Assembly: GCA_015055545.1 (NCBI GenBank) | Contig: SVHY01000002.1 | Span: 1-64,000, forward strand | Length of the DNA: 64,000 nt | From: Clostridiales bacterium | GTDB taxonomy: Bacteria > Bacillota > Clostridia > Christensenellales > Borkfalkiaceae | Direction: 5' to 3' | In this document: piece by piece, positions 22,366 through 30,041 of the stretch | How the letters are laid out: each line of letters opens with the position of its first letter | How positions within the stretch are numbered: position 1 is the first letter of the stretch | Translations under genes and position numbers: made by a program | The notes under the pieces: generated by a model | The model's database searches: none | Told to the model about the DNA's origin: nothing | The model's input: the letters and a program-made list of their open reading frames with translations, nothing else

Positions 22366-22902
22366 ATGAAAAAATTTTGCATAATTTTTTTCTTGTCAAT
22401 CATAATAAGTTTAACGGCGTTCAGTTTCTACGGCTGTTTCGGTGGGCAAACGACGGAAACGGACGAATATTTGCGTATCCACATTCGCGCCGACTCTAAC
22501 GCCGACGACGCGCAGGCGGTGAAATATACCGTCCGCGACGAAGTAGTGGAATATCTCACGCCGCTCGTTGCTCAGTATCAAGACAAGGCGGCGGCAATGG
22601 AAGGTTTAGAGTCGCATTTAACGCAAATTGCCGCAGTGGCAACGCAGGCTTTAAGACGGAACGGGTATACGTACGGAGCTACGGCTAGCGTAGAGCGAGC
22701 GGAATTTCCCACCCGCGTATACGACGGCTATACCCTGCCTGCGGGGGAATACGACGCGTTGATTATTAGGCTTGGTGCGGGCGCGGGGGATAATTGGTGG
22801 TGCGTGGCGTATCCGCCGTTGTGCTTTGCCGCTACGCCGAATACGGATATCGTGTATAAAAGCAAAATCGTTGAAATTATACGGCGTTGGCAGAAAGGCT
22901 AA
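22366..22902 (+). CDS. spoIIR: Stage II sporulation protein R
   Basis: A 178-aa SpoIIR, the forespore-made secreted signal that activates the SpoIIGA protease to process pro-sigma-E in the mother cell. The N-terminus is a signal segment (FCIIFFLSIIISLTAFSFYG) with a Cys directly after it. The SpoIIR core begins LRIHIRADSNADDAQAVKYT and ends GDNWWCVAYPPLC. ATG 22366 has GGAGG 10 nt upstream. The usual long C-terminal region is short here. The next gene is sleB, so forespore functions are clustered. Confidence 0.92.
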   Translation: MKKFCIIFFLSIIISLTAFSFYGCFGGQTTETDEYLRIHIRADSNADDAQAVKYTVRDEVVEYLTPLVAQYQDKAAAMEGLESHLTQIAAVATQALRRNGYTYGATASVERAEFPTRVYDGYTLPAGEYDALIIRLGAGAGDNWWCVAYPPLCFAATPNTDIVYKSKIVEIIRRWQKG

Positions 22903-22930
22903 GGGCGCGTTACATACAGGAGGGAAAAGT

Positions 22931-23692
22931 ATGAAAAAGTCAATGAAGAAACGCGTTTTGCTCGTTGCGGCGGCATGTACGCTGACGATAGGCGCGGCGA
23001 CGGTAGGCGGCGCGGCGTTGCGGGCGAACGTGAATAATACGCCACAAGCCGTAGCCATAGAAAAGACGGTGGAAACGGCGGTTTTGAAACAGGGCTCGAA
23101 GGGTAGCGAAGTGAAAGAAATGCAACGCCGTTTAAAGCTTTGGGGATATTATAACGGCGCGGTGGACGGTGTGTTCGGCGCGGCGACGAAAAAAGCCGTG
23201 ATTGCGTTCCAAAAAAAGAACGGCTTGACGGCGGACGGGGTCGTGGGCAAGGCGACGTATAAAGCGCTTGGTATGAACGATTCGTATAACCTGCTCGTGG
23301 GCGGCGGTGGAAACGAAACGGGCGGGGTGAACGGGTTTTCCAGCTCGGACGTGTATTTGCTCGCAAAGACCATCCACGCGGAAGGTCGCGGCGAACCGTA
23401 TACAGGTCAAGTAGCGATCGGCGCGGTAATTTTGAACCGTGTGAGAAGTTCGCAGTTCCCGAACACCGTTGCGGGCGTAGTCTATCAAAAAGGCGCGTTT
23501 ACCGCGGTGGACGACGGGCAAATTAATCTTGAACCCAACGAAACGGCGATGCGCGCGGCGCGCGATGCTATCAACGGTTGGGATCCCACGGGCGGCGCGA
23601 TTTATTATTACAACCCCGCCATCGCCACTAGCGCGTGGATATTCGACAGACAGACGGTAACGGTGATCGGTAAGCACGTCTTTGCTATTTAA
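22931..23692 (+). CDS. sleB: Spore cortex-lytic enzyme SleB
   Basis: A 253-aa exported cell-wall hydrolase. It has a signal peptide (KRVLLVAAACTLTIGAATVG), a PG_binding_1 domain at about residues 52-115 (LKQGSKGSEVKEMQRRLKLW, FGAATKKAVIAFQ) and a Hydrolase_2 lytic transglycosylase domain from about residue 138 (LLAKTIHAEGRGEPYTGQVA with the catalytic Glu; VILNRV). SleB cleaves cortex peptidoglycan at muramic-delta-lactam during germination. ATG 22931 follows AGGAGGGAAAAG. ypeB lies downstream after repeat DNA, the conserved pairing in which YpeB stabilises SleB. Confidence 0.93.
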   Translation: MKKSMKKRVLLVAAACTLTIGAATVGGAALRANVNNTPQAVAIEKTVETAVLKQGSKGSEVKEMQRRLKLWGYYNGAVDGVFGAATKKAVIAFQKKNGLTADGVVGKATYKALGMNDSYNLLVGGGGNETGGVNGFSSSDVYLLAKTIHAEGRGEPYTGQVAIGAVILNRVRSSQFPNTVAGVVYQKGAFTAVDDGQINLEPNETAMRAARDAINGWDPTGGAIYYYNPAIATSAWIFDRQTVTVIGKHVFAI

Positions 23693-23697
23693 AAAAT

Positions 23698-23795
23698 AAA
23701 CGCAAATGCATAATGCATAATTCATAATGCATAATTGCGGAGAAATTAAAAATATTACAATTATTATGCATTTAGCAGTGTGCATTGTGCATTAA
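23698..23795 (+). repeat. ATGCATAAT-type palindromic repeats
   Basis: The gap between sleB and ypeB is filled with overlapping units such as ATGCATAATGCATAATTCAT and TTATGCATTTAGCAGTGTGC, including several ATGCAT and AATTCATAATGCATAATT palindromes. A small related piece occurs near 59715. The sequence separates two normally tightly linked genes. Confidence 0.7.
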
Positions 23796-23810
23796 AAATG
23801 AGAGGAGATA

Positions 23811-25667
23811 ATGATGAAAGAAGAAAAAAAGGTGAAAATTGCTACGAACACGTCGTCCGGTGCGGAAAAAGTGGAGATCGTAGAAGAAAAAGTAGAAAAT
23901 AAACCGCAGAAAAAAACGCAAAGCGCAGCGAACGGTTCGGCGAAAACGGCGGCGCAAAAAGCGGCTAAAATCGTCAAAGAAAAGGAACGCAACGTCAACG
24001 CCGAGAAGATGAACGCGGAGAGCAGCAACGGTAAAGCCGAAAGGGAAAGCCAAGCCGCCAAAGCACGCGTAGCCGCGGCGATTGCGAAAAAGGAAGAAAA
24101 AGAAAAGCGTAAAAAGGCGCGAGAAAAAGCCAAAGCTGAACGCACAGCGCGAAAAAAGGCGAAAGCGGAAAAACGCGCGGCGGCAAGAAAGGCTATGGAA
24201 GAAAAACGTTTAGCCGAGCGCAAAGCGCGTGAAGAAAAGCGCAAGGCTCTTGAAGAAGAACGCGCCCGCGAGCGCGCACATGCAAAGGCGAAAAAATCGC
24301 AAGAAAAACAGCGCGCGCAAAAGAAAAAGAACACCGAAAAGAAAAAGGACGGGGAAAGCCATAAACGCCGCGGTAAAGATTACGGCGGTTGGCTTGCGGC
24401 GGTCATTACGCTTGGTACGGTAACGCTTGCGCTGACGACTGCGGTTACGGTAGGCGCGATTGAGATGAACAAAATGAACGACGCGGCAATGACGGGCTAT
24501 CGCGCGACGACGTACGAGTTTGTGGAAATCATGGAAAACGTTGACGAGGACTTGGACAGAGCGCGCGTTTCCAACTCGCCCGCGCAACAAAGCCGTATTT
24601 TGACAGACTTGTTGGTGCAATCGCGTTTGGCGGCGGCGGACTTGGAAAAAATGCCCGTTTCCGCAGAATCGGATAGGAATTTGACGTCGTATATCAATCA
24701 CGTAGCGGCGGAAAGCGAACGTATGCTTGCGAAACTGCGTAATGGCGAAACGTTGACGCAGCAGGACGGCGAAACGTTGCAAAAACTGTACGCAATGGGT
24801 AAAGAAGTGCGTGGCGTACTCGATTCGTTCGTGGCGAATATGGCGGATGAAGATATGATGCAGTACGTGAAAAAGGGCGCGGGGAAATTCGCGGGCGTTT
24901 TGGAAAATCTCGAAAAATTGACGTTGGAAGAAAACAATCCTTTGCAAGGCGCGAAAGATCAGGAAAGTAAGGTCGCGCCTGCCGAAGAAATGAAGAAAAT
25001 AGACGCGTCCAAGGCGGAAGATTATTGCGCGTTGTATTTTTCCGATTATCAAATCAGCGATTTTCAATGCATCGGCGAAACGGTAGGACACGGCTATATC
25101 GCTTATAACGTGCAAGGCTACGACGATAAGGGCACGATGTTGTTCGCCGAAATCGACGGTAGCGACGGAACGTTGTTGCGATTCGATTACTACGAAGAAT
25201 GTACGGACGATAATTTTACCATGGAAAACGCACAAATGATCGCCGAAACGTTTTTGGAAAAACTCGGTTACCAAGATTTGGTTGCGGTAGGAGCGCGCGA
25301 GAACGGTACGGACGTCGATTTTAAATTCGTGTACGAGATGGACGGCGTAGTAGTATATCCCGACGGCGTGCAGGTGAAAGTTTGCCGTACCCGCGGCGTT
25401 GTTACGGGCTTGGACGCTACCAGGTATGCGTTGAACCATAAAGTTCGCGCTCTGCCCACCGTGAAAATCAACCTTGAACAGGCAATGGGTAAACTGCACG
25501 ATAATCTGCAGGTGCAATCTTCCCGTCTTGCTATCGTTCAAACCGCGCGCGGCGAACGGCTTGCTTATGAGTTCGTTTGTCAGTACGAACAGGAACGTTA
25601 CGTCGTATATTTAGACGCGCAAAACGGTGAAGAAATTTCTATCCTCAATTTAAAAAATTTGGGCTGA
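23811..25667 (+). CDS. ypeB: Germination protein YpeB with long basic N-terminal extension
   Basis: A 618-aa protein. Residues 1-190 are a Lys/Ala/Glu/Arg-rich, probably helical or disordered cytoplasmic extension. Residues 192-214 form one membrane span (LAAVITLGTVTLALTTAVTV). The YpeB ectodomain follows (TTYEFVEIMENVDEDLDRAR, LVQSRLAAADLEKMP), then PepSY-like modules. Bacillus YpeB is about 450 aa and starts near its membrane segment, so the extension is unusual. ATG 23811 and ATG 23814 are both possible; GGAG is 3 or 6 nt away, favouring 23814. YpeB localises and protects SleB in the spore; this role is inferred from family and neighbour. Confidence 0.88.
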   Translation: MMKEEKKVKIATNTSSGAEKVEIVEEKVENKPQKKTQSAANGSAKTAAQKAAKIVKEKERNVNAEKMNAESSNGKAERESQAAKARVAAAIAKKEEKEKRKKAREKAKAERTARKKAKAEKRAAARKAMEEKRLAERKAREEKRKALEEERARERAHAKAKKSQEKQRAQKKKNTEKKKDGESHKRRGKDYGGWLAAVITLGTVTLALTTAVTVGAIEMNKMNDAAMTGYRATTYEFVEIMENVDEDLDRARVSNSPAQQSRILTDLLVQSRLAAADLEKMPVSAESDRNLTSYINHVAAESERMLAKLRNGETLTQQDGETLQKLYAMGKEVRGVLDSFVANMADEDMMQYVKKGAGKFAGVLENLEKLTLEENNPLQGAKDQESKVAPAEEMKKIDASKAEDYCALYFSDYQISDFQCIGETVGHGYIAYNVQGYDDKGTMLFAEIDGSDGTLLRFDYYEECTDDNFTMENAQMIAETFLEKLGYQDLVAVGARENGTDVDFKFVYEMDGVVVYPDGVQVKVCRTRGVVTGLDATRYALNHKVRALPTVKINLEQAMGKLHDNLQVQSSRLAIVQTARGERLAYEFVCQYEQERYVVYLDAQNGEEISILNLKNLG

Positions 25668-25673
25668 TGAATA

Positions 25674-25714
25674 GTATTCGCTCTGCATAAATATTGCGGA
25701 GCGAATATTTTTTT
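25674..25714 (+). terminator. Terminator of ypeB
   Basis: TATTCGCTCTGC and GCGGAGCGAATA form a hairpin followed by eight T residues. Confidence 0.85.
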
Positions 25715-25735
25715 TGCCTTTTTTTCCAAAAATCC

Positions 25736-25764
25736 TTGACGAAATGCAAAACCTGTGCTATAAT
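25736..25764 (+). promoter_or_regulatory. Promoter of the PerR-type gene
   Basis: TTGACG (25736-25741), 17 nt, TATAAT (25759-25764). Confidence 0.75.
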
Positions 25765-25799
25765 ATAATCAATATTCAATCTCATTAAGGAGTAAAAGC

Positions 25800-26195
25800 G
25801 TGCAAGAGAGGCAGACGAAACAAAAGCAGGTTATCTATGAAGCGTTAAAAACGCTTAATCATCCAACGGCGACGGAAGTATACGGTTGGGTGCATGAATT
25901 AGCGCCGACGGTATCGCGCGCGACGGTGTTCCGTGTGCTCGGTGGGTTCGTATCGGGTGGACAAGCGTTGGAATTGCGGTTTGCAGGAAACGAGGTGCGC
26001 TACGATTATAACGTATCGGCGCATTGCCATGCAAGGTGTTTGCATTGTGGAAAGGTAGCGGACGTAGAGCCGAAGAATTTTTCGGTGAGCGGGAATATTG
26101 AAACGACGGCTTGCGACGATTTTTGCGTTGAAGGTTATACGCTGGAATTTTTCGGTAAGTGTAAAGACTGCCAAGAAAATGTTCTACAAGTTTAA
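25800..26195 (+). CDS. perR: Fur-family regulator, PerR-like
   Basis: A 131-aa ferric-uptake-family repressor. The winged helix is at residues 8-70 (QVIYEALKTLNHPTATEVYG, PTVSRATVFRVLGGF). The metal-binding half has HCHARCLHCGKVADV and CKDCQ, i.e. the two CxxC pairs that hold structural zinc. Short length and these pairs fit PerR, which uses Fe/Mn and histidine oxidation to sense peroxide, but a Fur or Zur role is not excluded. The GTG start at 25800 has AAGGAG 7 nt upstream. Rubrerythrin at 21 kb is a plausible target. Confidence 0.87.
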   Translation: MQERQTKQKQVIYEALKTLNHPTATEVYGWVHELAPTVSRATVFRVLGGFVSGGQALELRFAGNEVRYDYNVSAHCHARCLHCGKVADVEPKNFSVSGNIETTACDDFCVEGYTLEFFGKCKDCQENVLQV

Positions 26196-26214
26196 AAAGT
26201 ATGAGAAAAAACCG

Positions 26215-26243
26215 TTGACATTTATATAAAAAACGGGTATAAT
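26215..26243 (+). promoter_or_regulatory. Promoter of tRNA-Gly
   Basis: TTGACA (26215-26220), 17 nt, TATAAT (26238-26243). Confidence 0.85.
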
Positions 26244-26276
26244 AAGAAAGCTGACGGATAATGTCAGCTTAAAAAC

Positions 26277-26351
26277 GCAGGTGTCGCCTAGCGGTATGGC
26301 GGCAGCTTCCCAAGCTGTTCCCGGCGAGTTCGACTCTCGTCACCTGCTCCA
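26277..26351 (+). tRNA. tRNA-Gly (anticodon CCC)
   Basis: A full cloverleaf is visible. The acceptor GCAGGTG pairs with CACCTGC (26341-26347), discriminator T, and an encoded CCA (26349-26351). The anticodon stem GCAGC/GCTGT closes the loop TTCCCAA with anticodon CCC, which reads GGG. The T arm is GCGAG-TTCGACT-CTCGT. It has a consensus promoter and a terminator directly downstream. Confidence 0.95.
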
Positions 26352-26352
26352 A

Positions 26353-26387
26353 AAAGAAGAACGCACCCAACGGGGTGCGTTTTTCTT
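26353..26387 (+). terminator. Terminator of tRNA-Gly
   Basis: AACGCACCC and GGGTGCGTT form a hairpin with A and T flanks. Confidence 0.85.
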
Positions 26388-26393
26388 TGTGGA

Positions 26394-26549
26394 ACGGCTA
26401 ACGTCGCCGAAAGAGTTCGCCTTTCTCGCGCAAAGCTGTTCTTTGCACTCGGGCACGCTCGCTCCTACCTATCGTCGCTCGCTTATCTCGCCCCTAAAAA
26501 GCGTTATCAACGCTTTTTTTAACGGGCAGCTCGTCGTCACCTGCTCCAA
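26394..26549 (+). repeat. Palindrome-mosaic repeat, copy E, ending in a tRNA-end duplicate
   Basis: Modules match copy C at 52.1 kb: GCAAAGCTGTTCTTTGC, the segment around CGGGCACGCTC...CCTACCTATCG...TCGCTTATCTCG, a variable palindrome (AAAGCGTTATCAACGCTTT) and AACGGGCAGCTCGTC. It ends in TCGTCACCTGCTCCAA (26534-26549), a 16-nt exact copy of the tRNA-Gly 3' end at 26337-26352. No gene is seen in 26352-26774. Confidence 0.8.
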
Positions 26550-26553
26550 CTAA

Positions 26554-26607
26554 GCACACTTCCATGACCTTGACTTGTAAGGTATATGGAAGTGTGTTTT
26601 GCTTTTT
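26554..26607 (+). terminator. Long hairpin with T-rich tail
   Basis: GCACACTTCCAT...ACCTT pairs with AAGGT...ATGGAAGTGTG, followed by TTTTGCTTTTT. No gene ends directly before it, so it may be a relic of something displaced. A second inverted repeat, CCGAAACA...TGTTTCGG, lies at about 26640-26675. Confidence 0.6.
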
Positions 26608-26774
26608 ATCCCTGTTTTCTCCCGTGGGATTAGTGGTAGTCCGAAACACATTAAGAAGTACTATCATGTTTCGGGCAAAAATCCAGACCTTAAATAATAA
26701 GCATTTTTTATTAAAATATATTGAAAACTTGACAAGTTCACATAAAAAAGTTATAATGAGAACGAGGTGTTCAA

Positions 26775-27314
26775 ATGGAAAAAAGAAAGATTTTTGCATT
26801 GGTTGGTTTTATTGCAGGTTCATTGATATTATTTTTCGGAATCTTTTTTACAGTGGCTCATTTTACGTTTCAATATTATAAAAGCGAAAAAACATTTCAA
26901 AAAAGTGGTTTATCAATTGTACTGACAAACGATTTTAAAGAAAAAGAAGTTTTAGAATATACAGCTTATTATTCTTCCGAAGAAATGATGGTTTTGACTT
27001 TAAAGGTGGGATTCGACGGATTTGATACAAACAAATGGAATCCTTATGAGAGTACTTGCTATGATTATGCGGAGAAAATATCAAAAGAGTATAGAAGTTT
27101 ATATCCGTCCACAACGGAAATTATCACAAACGAAGAATTAATATATTTCACTTTCGATTTTGAACAAGGTGGAAAAACCTATAAATATTTATTGGCTACC
27201 TATAAGGCGGACGACGCATATTGGCAAGTGAGTTTTGGCTGTGAAAAAAGAAATTACGAGGAGTTGGAAAAAAATATGATTTCTTATGCGCAATCGGTTT
27301 CTATTGGAGATTAA
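26775..27314 (+). CDS. Hypothetical membrane-anchored protein
   Basis: A 179-aa protein with one N-terminal membrane helix (FALVGFIAGSLILFFGIFFT) and an extracytoplasmic domain rich in Tyr and acidic residues (YTAYYSSEEMMVLTLKVGFD, YKYLLATYKADDAYWQVSFG). I recognise no family; it resembles small surface-exposed domains of unknown function in Clostridia. GAGG lies 9 nt before the ATG. It is co-transcribed with the next gene (3-nt gap). AT-rich composition and position just after tRNA-Gly suggest acquired DNA. Confidence 0.65.
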   Translation: MEKRKIFALVGFIAGSLILFFGIFFTVAHFTFQYYKSEKTFQKSGLSIVLTNDFKEKEVLEYTAYYSSEEMMVLTLKVGFDGFDTNKWNPYESTCYDYAEKISKEYRSLYPSTTEIITNEELIYFTFDFEQGGKTYKYLLATYKADDAYWQVSFGCEKRNYEELEKNMISYAQSVSIGD

Positions 27315-27317
27315 AAT

Positions 27318-27770
27318 ATGAAAAAAGAAAGAGAAATTATAGCGAAAAATAATATTAAGAAGTTTTTTGCTTTTGTGTTAATAGCATTCCTTATTAGTTT
27401 GCCTACAAGTTTTAATTTCTTAAAGCCCCCTGATTTTCGTTGGTTGGGAATATTCTTTATGTCAGTTATTATATTTACCATCATTTTTAGTTTGATTATG
27501 TTAATTGCATTACCTAATTATGCGATTGTTAAGGAGAGAGAAAATCTTATTATATGGCAAGGAATATTCAAGACTGTTCTTCCGATAGAAACTATTTCGG
27601 GCGTGGAAATTGTTTCCTTAAAAAATGGGGAAATTATGAGTAAACACGGTAATATCGCTATAAAAGCAAGGGATTTAAATGAGCAGGAAAAAACTTTCAC
27701 AATAAACGTAAAAAATAAAATTGAAGTTGTTGAACAGCTGAATTTACTTATAACCCAAAGCGTTTCTTGA
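27318..27770 (+). CDS. Hypothetical membrane protein with PH-like domain
   Basis: A 150-aa protein with two N-terminal membrane segments (FFAFVLIAFLISLPTSF and LGIFFMSVIIFTIIFSLIML) followed by a beta-rich domain (NYAIVKERENLIIWQGIFKT, TISGVEIVSLKNG) reminiscent of bacterial PH-like domains. Family assignment is tentative. GGAG is within the end of the upstream gene. Together the two genes form a small AT-rich membrane operon of unknown role. Confidence 0.6.
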   Translation: MKKEREIIAKNNIKKFFAFVLIAFLISLPTSFNFLKPPDFRWLGIFFMSVIIFTIIFSLIMLIALPNYAIVKERENLIIWQGIFKTVLPIETISGVEIVSLKNGEIMSKHGNIAIKARDLNEQEKTFTINVKNKIEVVEQLNLLITQSVS

Positions 27771-27817
27771 TAAGGATTTTAAAGGAAGAGAGTGCGAAAT
27801 TAAAGAAGTATAAGCAG

Positions 27818-27846
27818 TTGCAAAACGGGTAATATTGTGCTAAAAT
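27818..27846 (+). promoter_or_regulatory. Promoter of the HRDC gene
   Basis: TTGCAA (27818-27823), 17 nt, TAAAAT (27841-27846). Confidence 0.6.
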
Positions 27847-27876
27847 AATAGTATAGTTGCAAATAAGGAAAAGGCT

Positions 27877-28218
27877 ATGTTAAAAAATAAAAAGCTAATA
27901 ACGGAAAAAGATTTTCGCTCCTACAAATTGATATACGACGAACAAGGGAATTTAAAAACGAATTTGCAATTACTATATGCCTTAAAAACTTGGCGTAGCA
28001 GGGTTATGAAACAAAGAAAAATACCGTCGACGTGCATTTTTTACAATTCTTGTCTTGTTGCGTTTGCTACGTATTATCCGCGAACACGCGACGAGTTTTT
28101 GCGCATTTTTGGAGTTGGAAAAACAAAGTGGGAACAGTTTGGAGCGGCTGTCGTTAAAATAATAACTACGTATTTAGAAAACAAAAATGTAGGGATAGAC
28201 GAAATCGAGCCCTTTTAA
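27877..28218 (+). CDS. Free-standing HRDC domain protein
   Basis: A 113-aa protein. Residues 30-105 form an HRDC domain (LLYALKTWRSRVMKQRKIPS, YPRTRDEFLRIFGVGKTKWE), the helical nucleic-acid-binding module normally at the C-terminus of RecQ helicases and RNase D. No helicase or nuclease part is present, and it has its own promoter and AAGGAAAAGG ribosome site, so it is either an independent small DNA-binding protein or a decayed RecQ tail that kept expression signals. It lies in the AT-rich patch after tRNA-Gly. Confidence 0.75.
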   Translation: MLKNKKLITEKDFRSYKLIYDEQGNLKTNLQLLYALKTWRSRVMKQRKIPSTCIFYNSCLVAFATYYPRTRDEFLRIFGVGKTKWEQFGAAVVKIITTYLENKNVGIDEIEPF

Positions 28219-28238
28219 ATCTTAAATGTTTAGCGCAA

Positions 28239-28269
28239 AAAAGAACGCACCGCATTGGGTGCGTTCTTT
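28239..28269. terminator. Bidirectional terminator
   Basis: AAGAACGCACC and GGGTGCGTTCTT form a hairpin between the HRDC gene and the converging EFR1 gene. Confidence 0.85.
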
Positions 28270-28286
28270 CGTGTTTTTACGTGCAT

Positions 28287-29069
28287 TTATTTCTTCAAAT
28301 CTTCTACGACGTATTTGTATTTTCCAAAATTGTAAGGTTCTTTGTTTTGGGTGACGTTGCCGTATTCAATGCCTTTGACGGGACAGTTGCCGATGCACGC
28401 CATACAGTGCGTGCATTGGTCGCCCCAAACGGGTTTTTTATCCACGATTCGGATATTATTGAGCGGACAAAGTTTGGCGCATTTTCCACAGCCCATACAC
28501 GCGTCGGTCGTGTAAAAATCCTTTGCTTTGAGTTTATATTTGCACCAAACGGGGTTTAAAGGTAACGTGATGAGCGTTTCAAAGAAAAATACGTGTCGTG
28601 CCGTCAGTTTATTGCCCGCAAGAATATCTGATGAAACCTGTTCAAGACGTTGATATGACTGGATAATCCGCTCTTCAACCTGTTCTTTTTCCAGCATGGG
28701 ATAAGCGTTGCTGGCAACGTAATTTCGCGGCATTTTAAATTCTGCGTGACCGTGGCAAACCATCTTTTTCTTCTTGAAAATCTTTTTTAAAAATCTTCCC
28801 GAAGGTCCGCAATATCCACCGCTGGTCAAAATAAAATACACGTCCTTACTGCCGGAGAAGGGCAGTTTTTTAAGATATTTCGCCATAAACCGTGGAATTT
28901 CGCACACGTAGACGGGCGCGCAAACGATAAACGGTTTTTCGGAAGAAACGGGCGTAAAATCCTGCGCTTTGATGCGCGGAAGAAGATTTATGCACTCGTC
29001 GTCCAGTCGTTGCGCTAGTTGCTTGGCAATAAATTCGGTGTTGCCTGTTGCAGAAAAATATAAAATCAT
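28287..29069 (-). CDS. EFR1-family flavodoxin-ferredoxin
   Basis: A 260-aa electron carrier. The N-terminal half is flavodoxin-like (MILYFSATGNTEFIAKQLAQ, FIVCAPVYVCEIPRFM). The C-terminal part has two [4Fe-4S] motifs (CMGCGKCAKLCP and CTHCMACIGNCP). Proteins of this layout are called EFR1 and are abundant in gut Clostridia; their redox partners are mostly unknown. GGAG lies upstream of the ATG. It is transcribed in the same direction as the amidohydrolase 43 nt further upstream and may be co-transcribed with it. Confidence 0.9.
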   Translation of the reverse strand: MILYFSATGNTEFIAKQLAQRLDDECINLLPRIKAQDFTPVSSEKPFIVCAPVYVCEIPRFMAKYLKKLPFSGSKDVYFILTSGGYCGPSGRFLKKIFKKKKMVCHGHAEFKMPRNYVASNAYPMLEKEQVEERIIQSYQRLEQVSSDILAGNKLTARHVFFFETLITLPLNPVWCKYKLKAKDFYTTDACMGCGKCAKLCPLNNIRIVDKKPVWGDQCTHCMACIGNCPVKGIEYGNVTQNKEPYNFGKYKYVVEDLKK

Positions 29070-29112
29070 AAAAATAGCTCCAATACTATATATGATAAAA
29101 AATTTTTTTGTG

Positions 29113-29913
29113 TTATTCTAATCCGAGCAAGCGTTTTGCGTTCTCGCATAAAATTAGCGATTTTTCTTCTTCGGAAAGCAAATGGTCGAGCGTAACGGCG
29201 CCGACGTATGCGCTTGGATTGCAGACGGGGAAGTCTGAACCGAATAAAATGCGGTGGATATCGCCTTCGTCGATAGCGCGGCGGAGCATACCCAAACGGA
29301 ATATGCCCGTGCCCGACAGGTCGAGATAATATTTCTCGTGGCGTTGCATACGCGCTAAATGCCGCAGGAGCGTCGAGTATTCCCCGGGGTGTGCCGCTAC
29401 GATGGTAGCATCGGGGTTTTGCGCTACGAACGCATCGATGTCGTCGTCGGCTTTCGGCGCGGTATGGATATTCACGACCATACCTTTTTCGGTTGCGTGG
29501 GAAACGAGTTCGTGCATTTGCGGTGTTGCGTATTGCGTATAGCCGTTGATATAAGGCACTAATTCGCCCATAATTTTCACGCCGAGTTTTGCCATTTTAT
29601 CAATTTCCGCGTGGGATTGGGCAAGGAAATCGGGATGGATATGGAATCCGACTTCGTAAAAATCGCCGTATACTTCTTTTACGGCTAAGGCGTGGTCGTT
29701 CCATTCACGGATACGTTCCCATTCGTTGGCATAAGGCGAGCCGTCCGCTTTCGTTGTTTCGGGTGAAATAACCGAGCCGCAAATCTTGACGACGCCTAAG
29801 CCGCGCAGGGCTTTAACGGTATCCTCCGCGGACGGGTGACAAAAGGGGATATGCTTACAAATATTATACCTGTTATCTAAAAACGGGTGGGTGTGAAAGT
29901 CGATAATTCCCAT
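29113..29913 (-). CDS. Amidohydrolase-2 family metal hydrolase
   Basis: A 266-aa TIM-barrel hydrolase. It has the N-terminal metal motif DFHTHPF, VGFHIHPD, VVNIHTAP, VAAHPGEYS and the late ILFGSDFP with the catalytic Asp. These place it in the amidohydrolase_2 (decarboxylase/hydrolase) superfamily; the substrate cannot be read from the sequence. AAGGTAAGGA precedes the ATG. It lies between EFR1 and the APC permease, all on the minus strand, but a terminator separates it from the permease. Confidence 0.83.
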   Translation of the reverse strand: MGIIDFHTHPFLDNRYNICKHIPFCHPSAEDTVKALRGLGVVKICGSVISPETTKADGSPYANEWERIREWNDHALAVKEVYGDFYEVGFHIHPDFLAQSHAEIDKMAKLGVKIMGELVPYINGYTQYATPQMHELVSHATEKGMVVNIHTAPKADDDIDAFVAQNPDATIVAAHPGEYSTLLRHLARMQRHEKYYLDLSGTGIFRLGMLRRAIDEGDIHRILFGSDFPVCNPSAYVGAVTLDHLLSEEEKSLILCENAKRLLGLE

Positions 29914-29996
29914 ATGAAAAATCCTTACCTTTATTCAATCGTATTTATTCTATCATAAACGCGAACGTTTGTCAATGATCGGTACGTCGTTGTATA

Positions 29997-30026
29997 GAAA
30001 AAAGCCCCTACGAACTTCGTAGGGGC
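29997..30026 (-). terminator. Terminator of the permease operon
   Basis: GCCCCTACGAA and TTCGTAGGGGC form the stem; reading on the minus strand it is followed by TTTTTT. Confidence 0.85.
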
Positions 30027-30041
30027 GGGGTATGCATGAGA

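Noticed and set aside
24210..25541. Open frame of 443 codons antisense to ypeB
   Set aside because: No recognisable domains, composition is that of a reverse-strand shadow, and the plus-strand gene has clear YpeB features.
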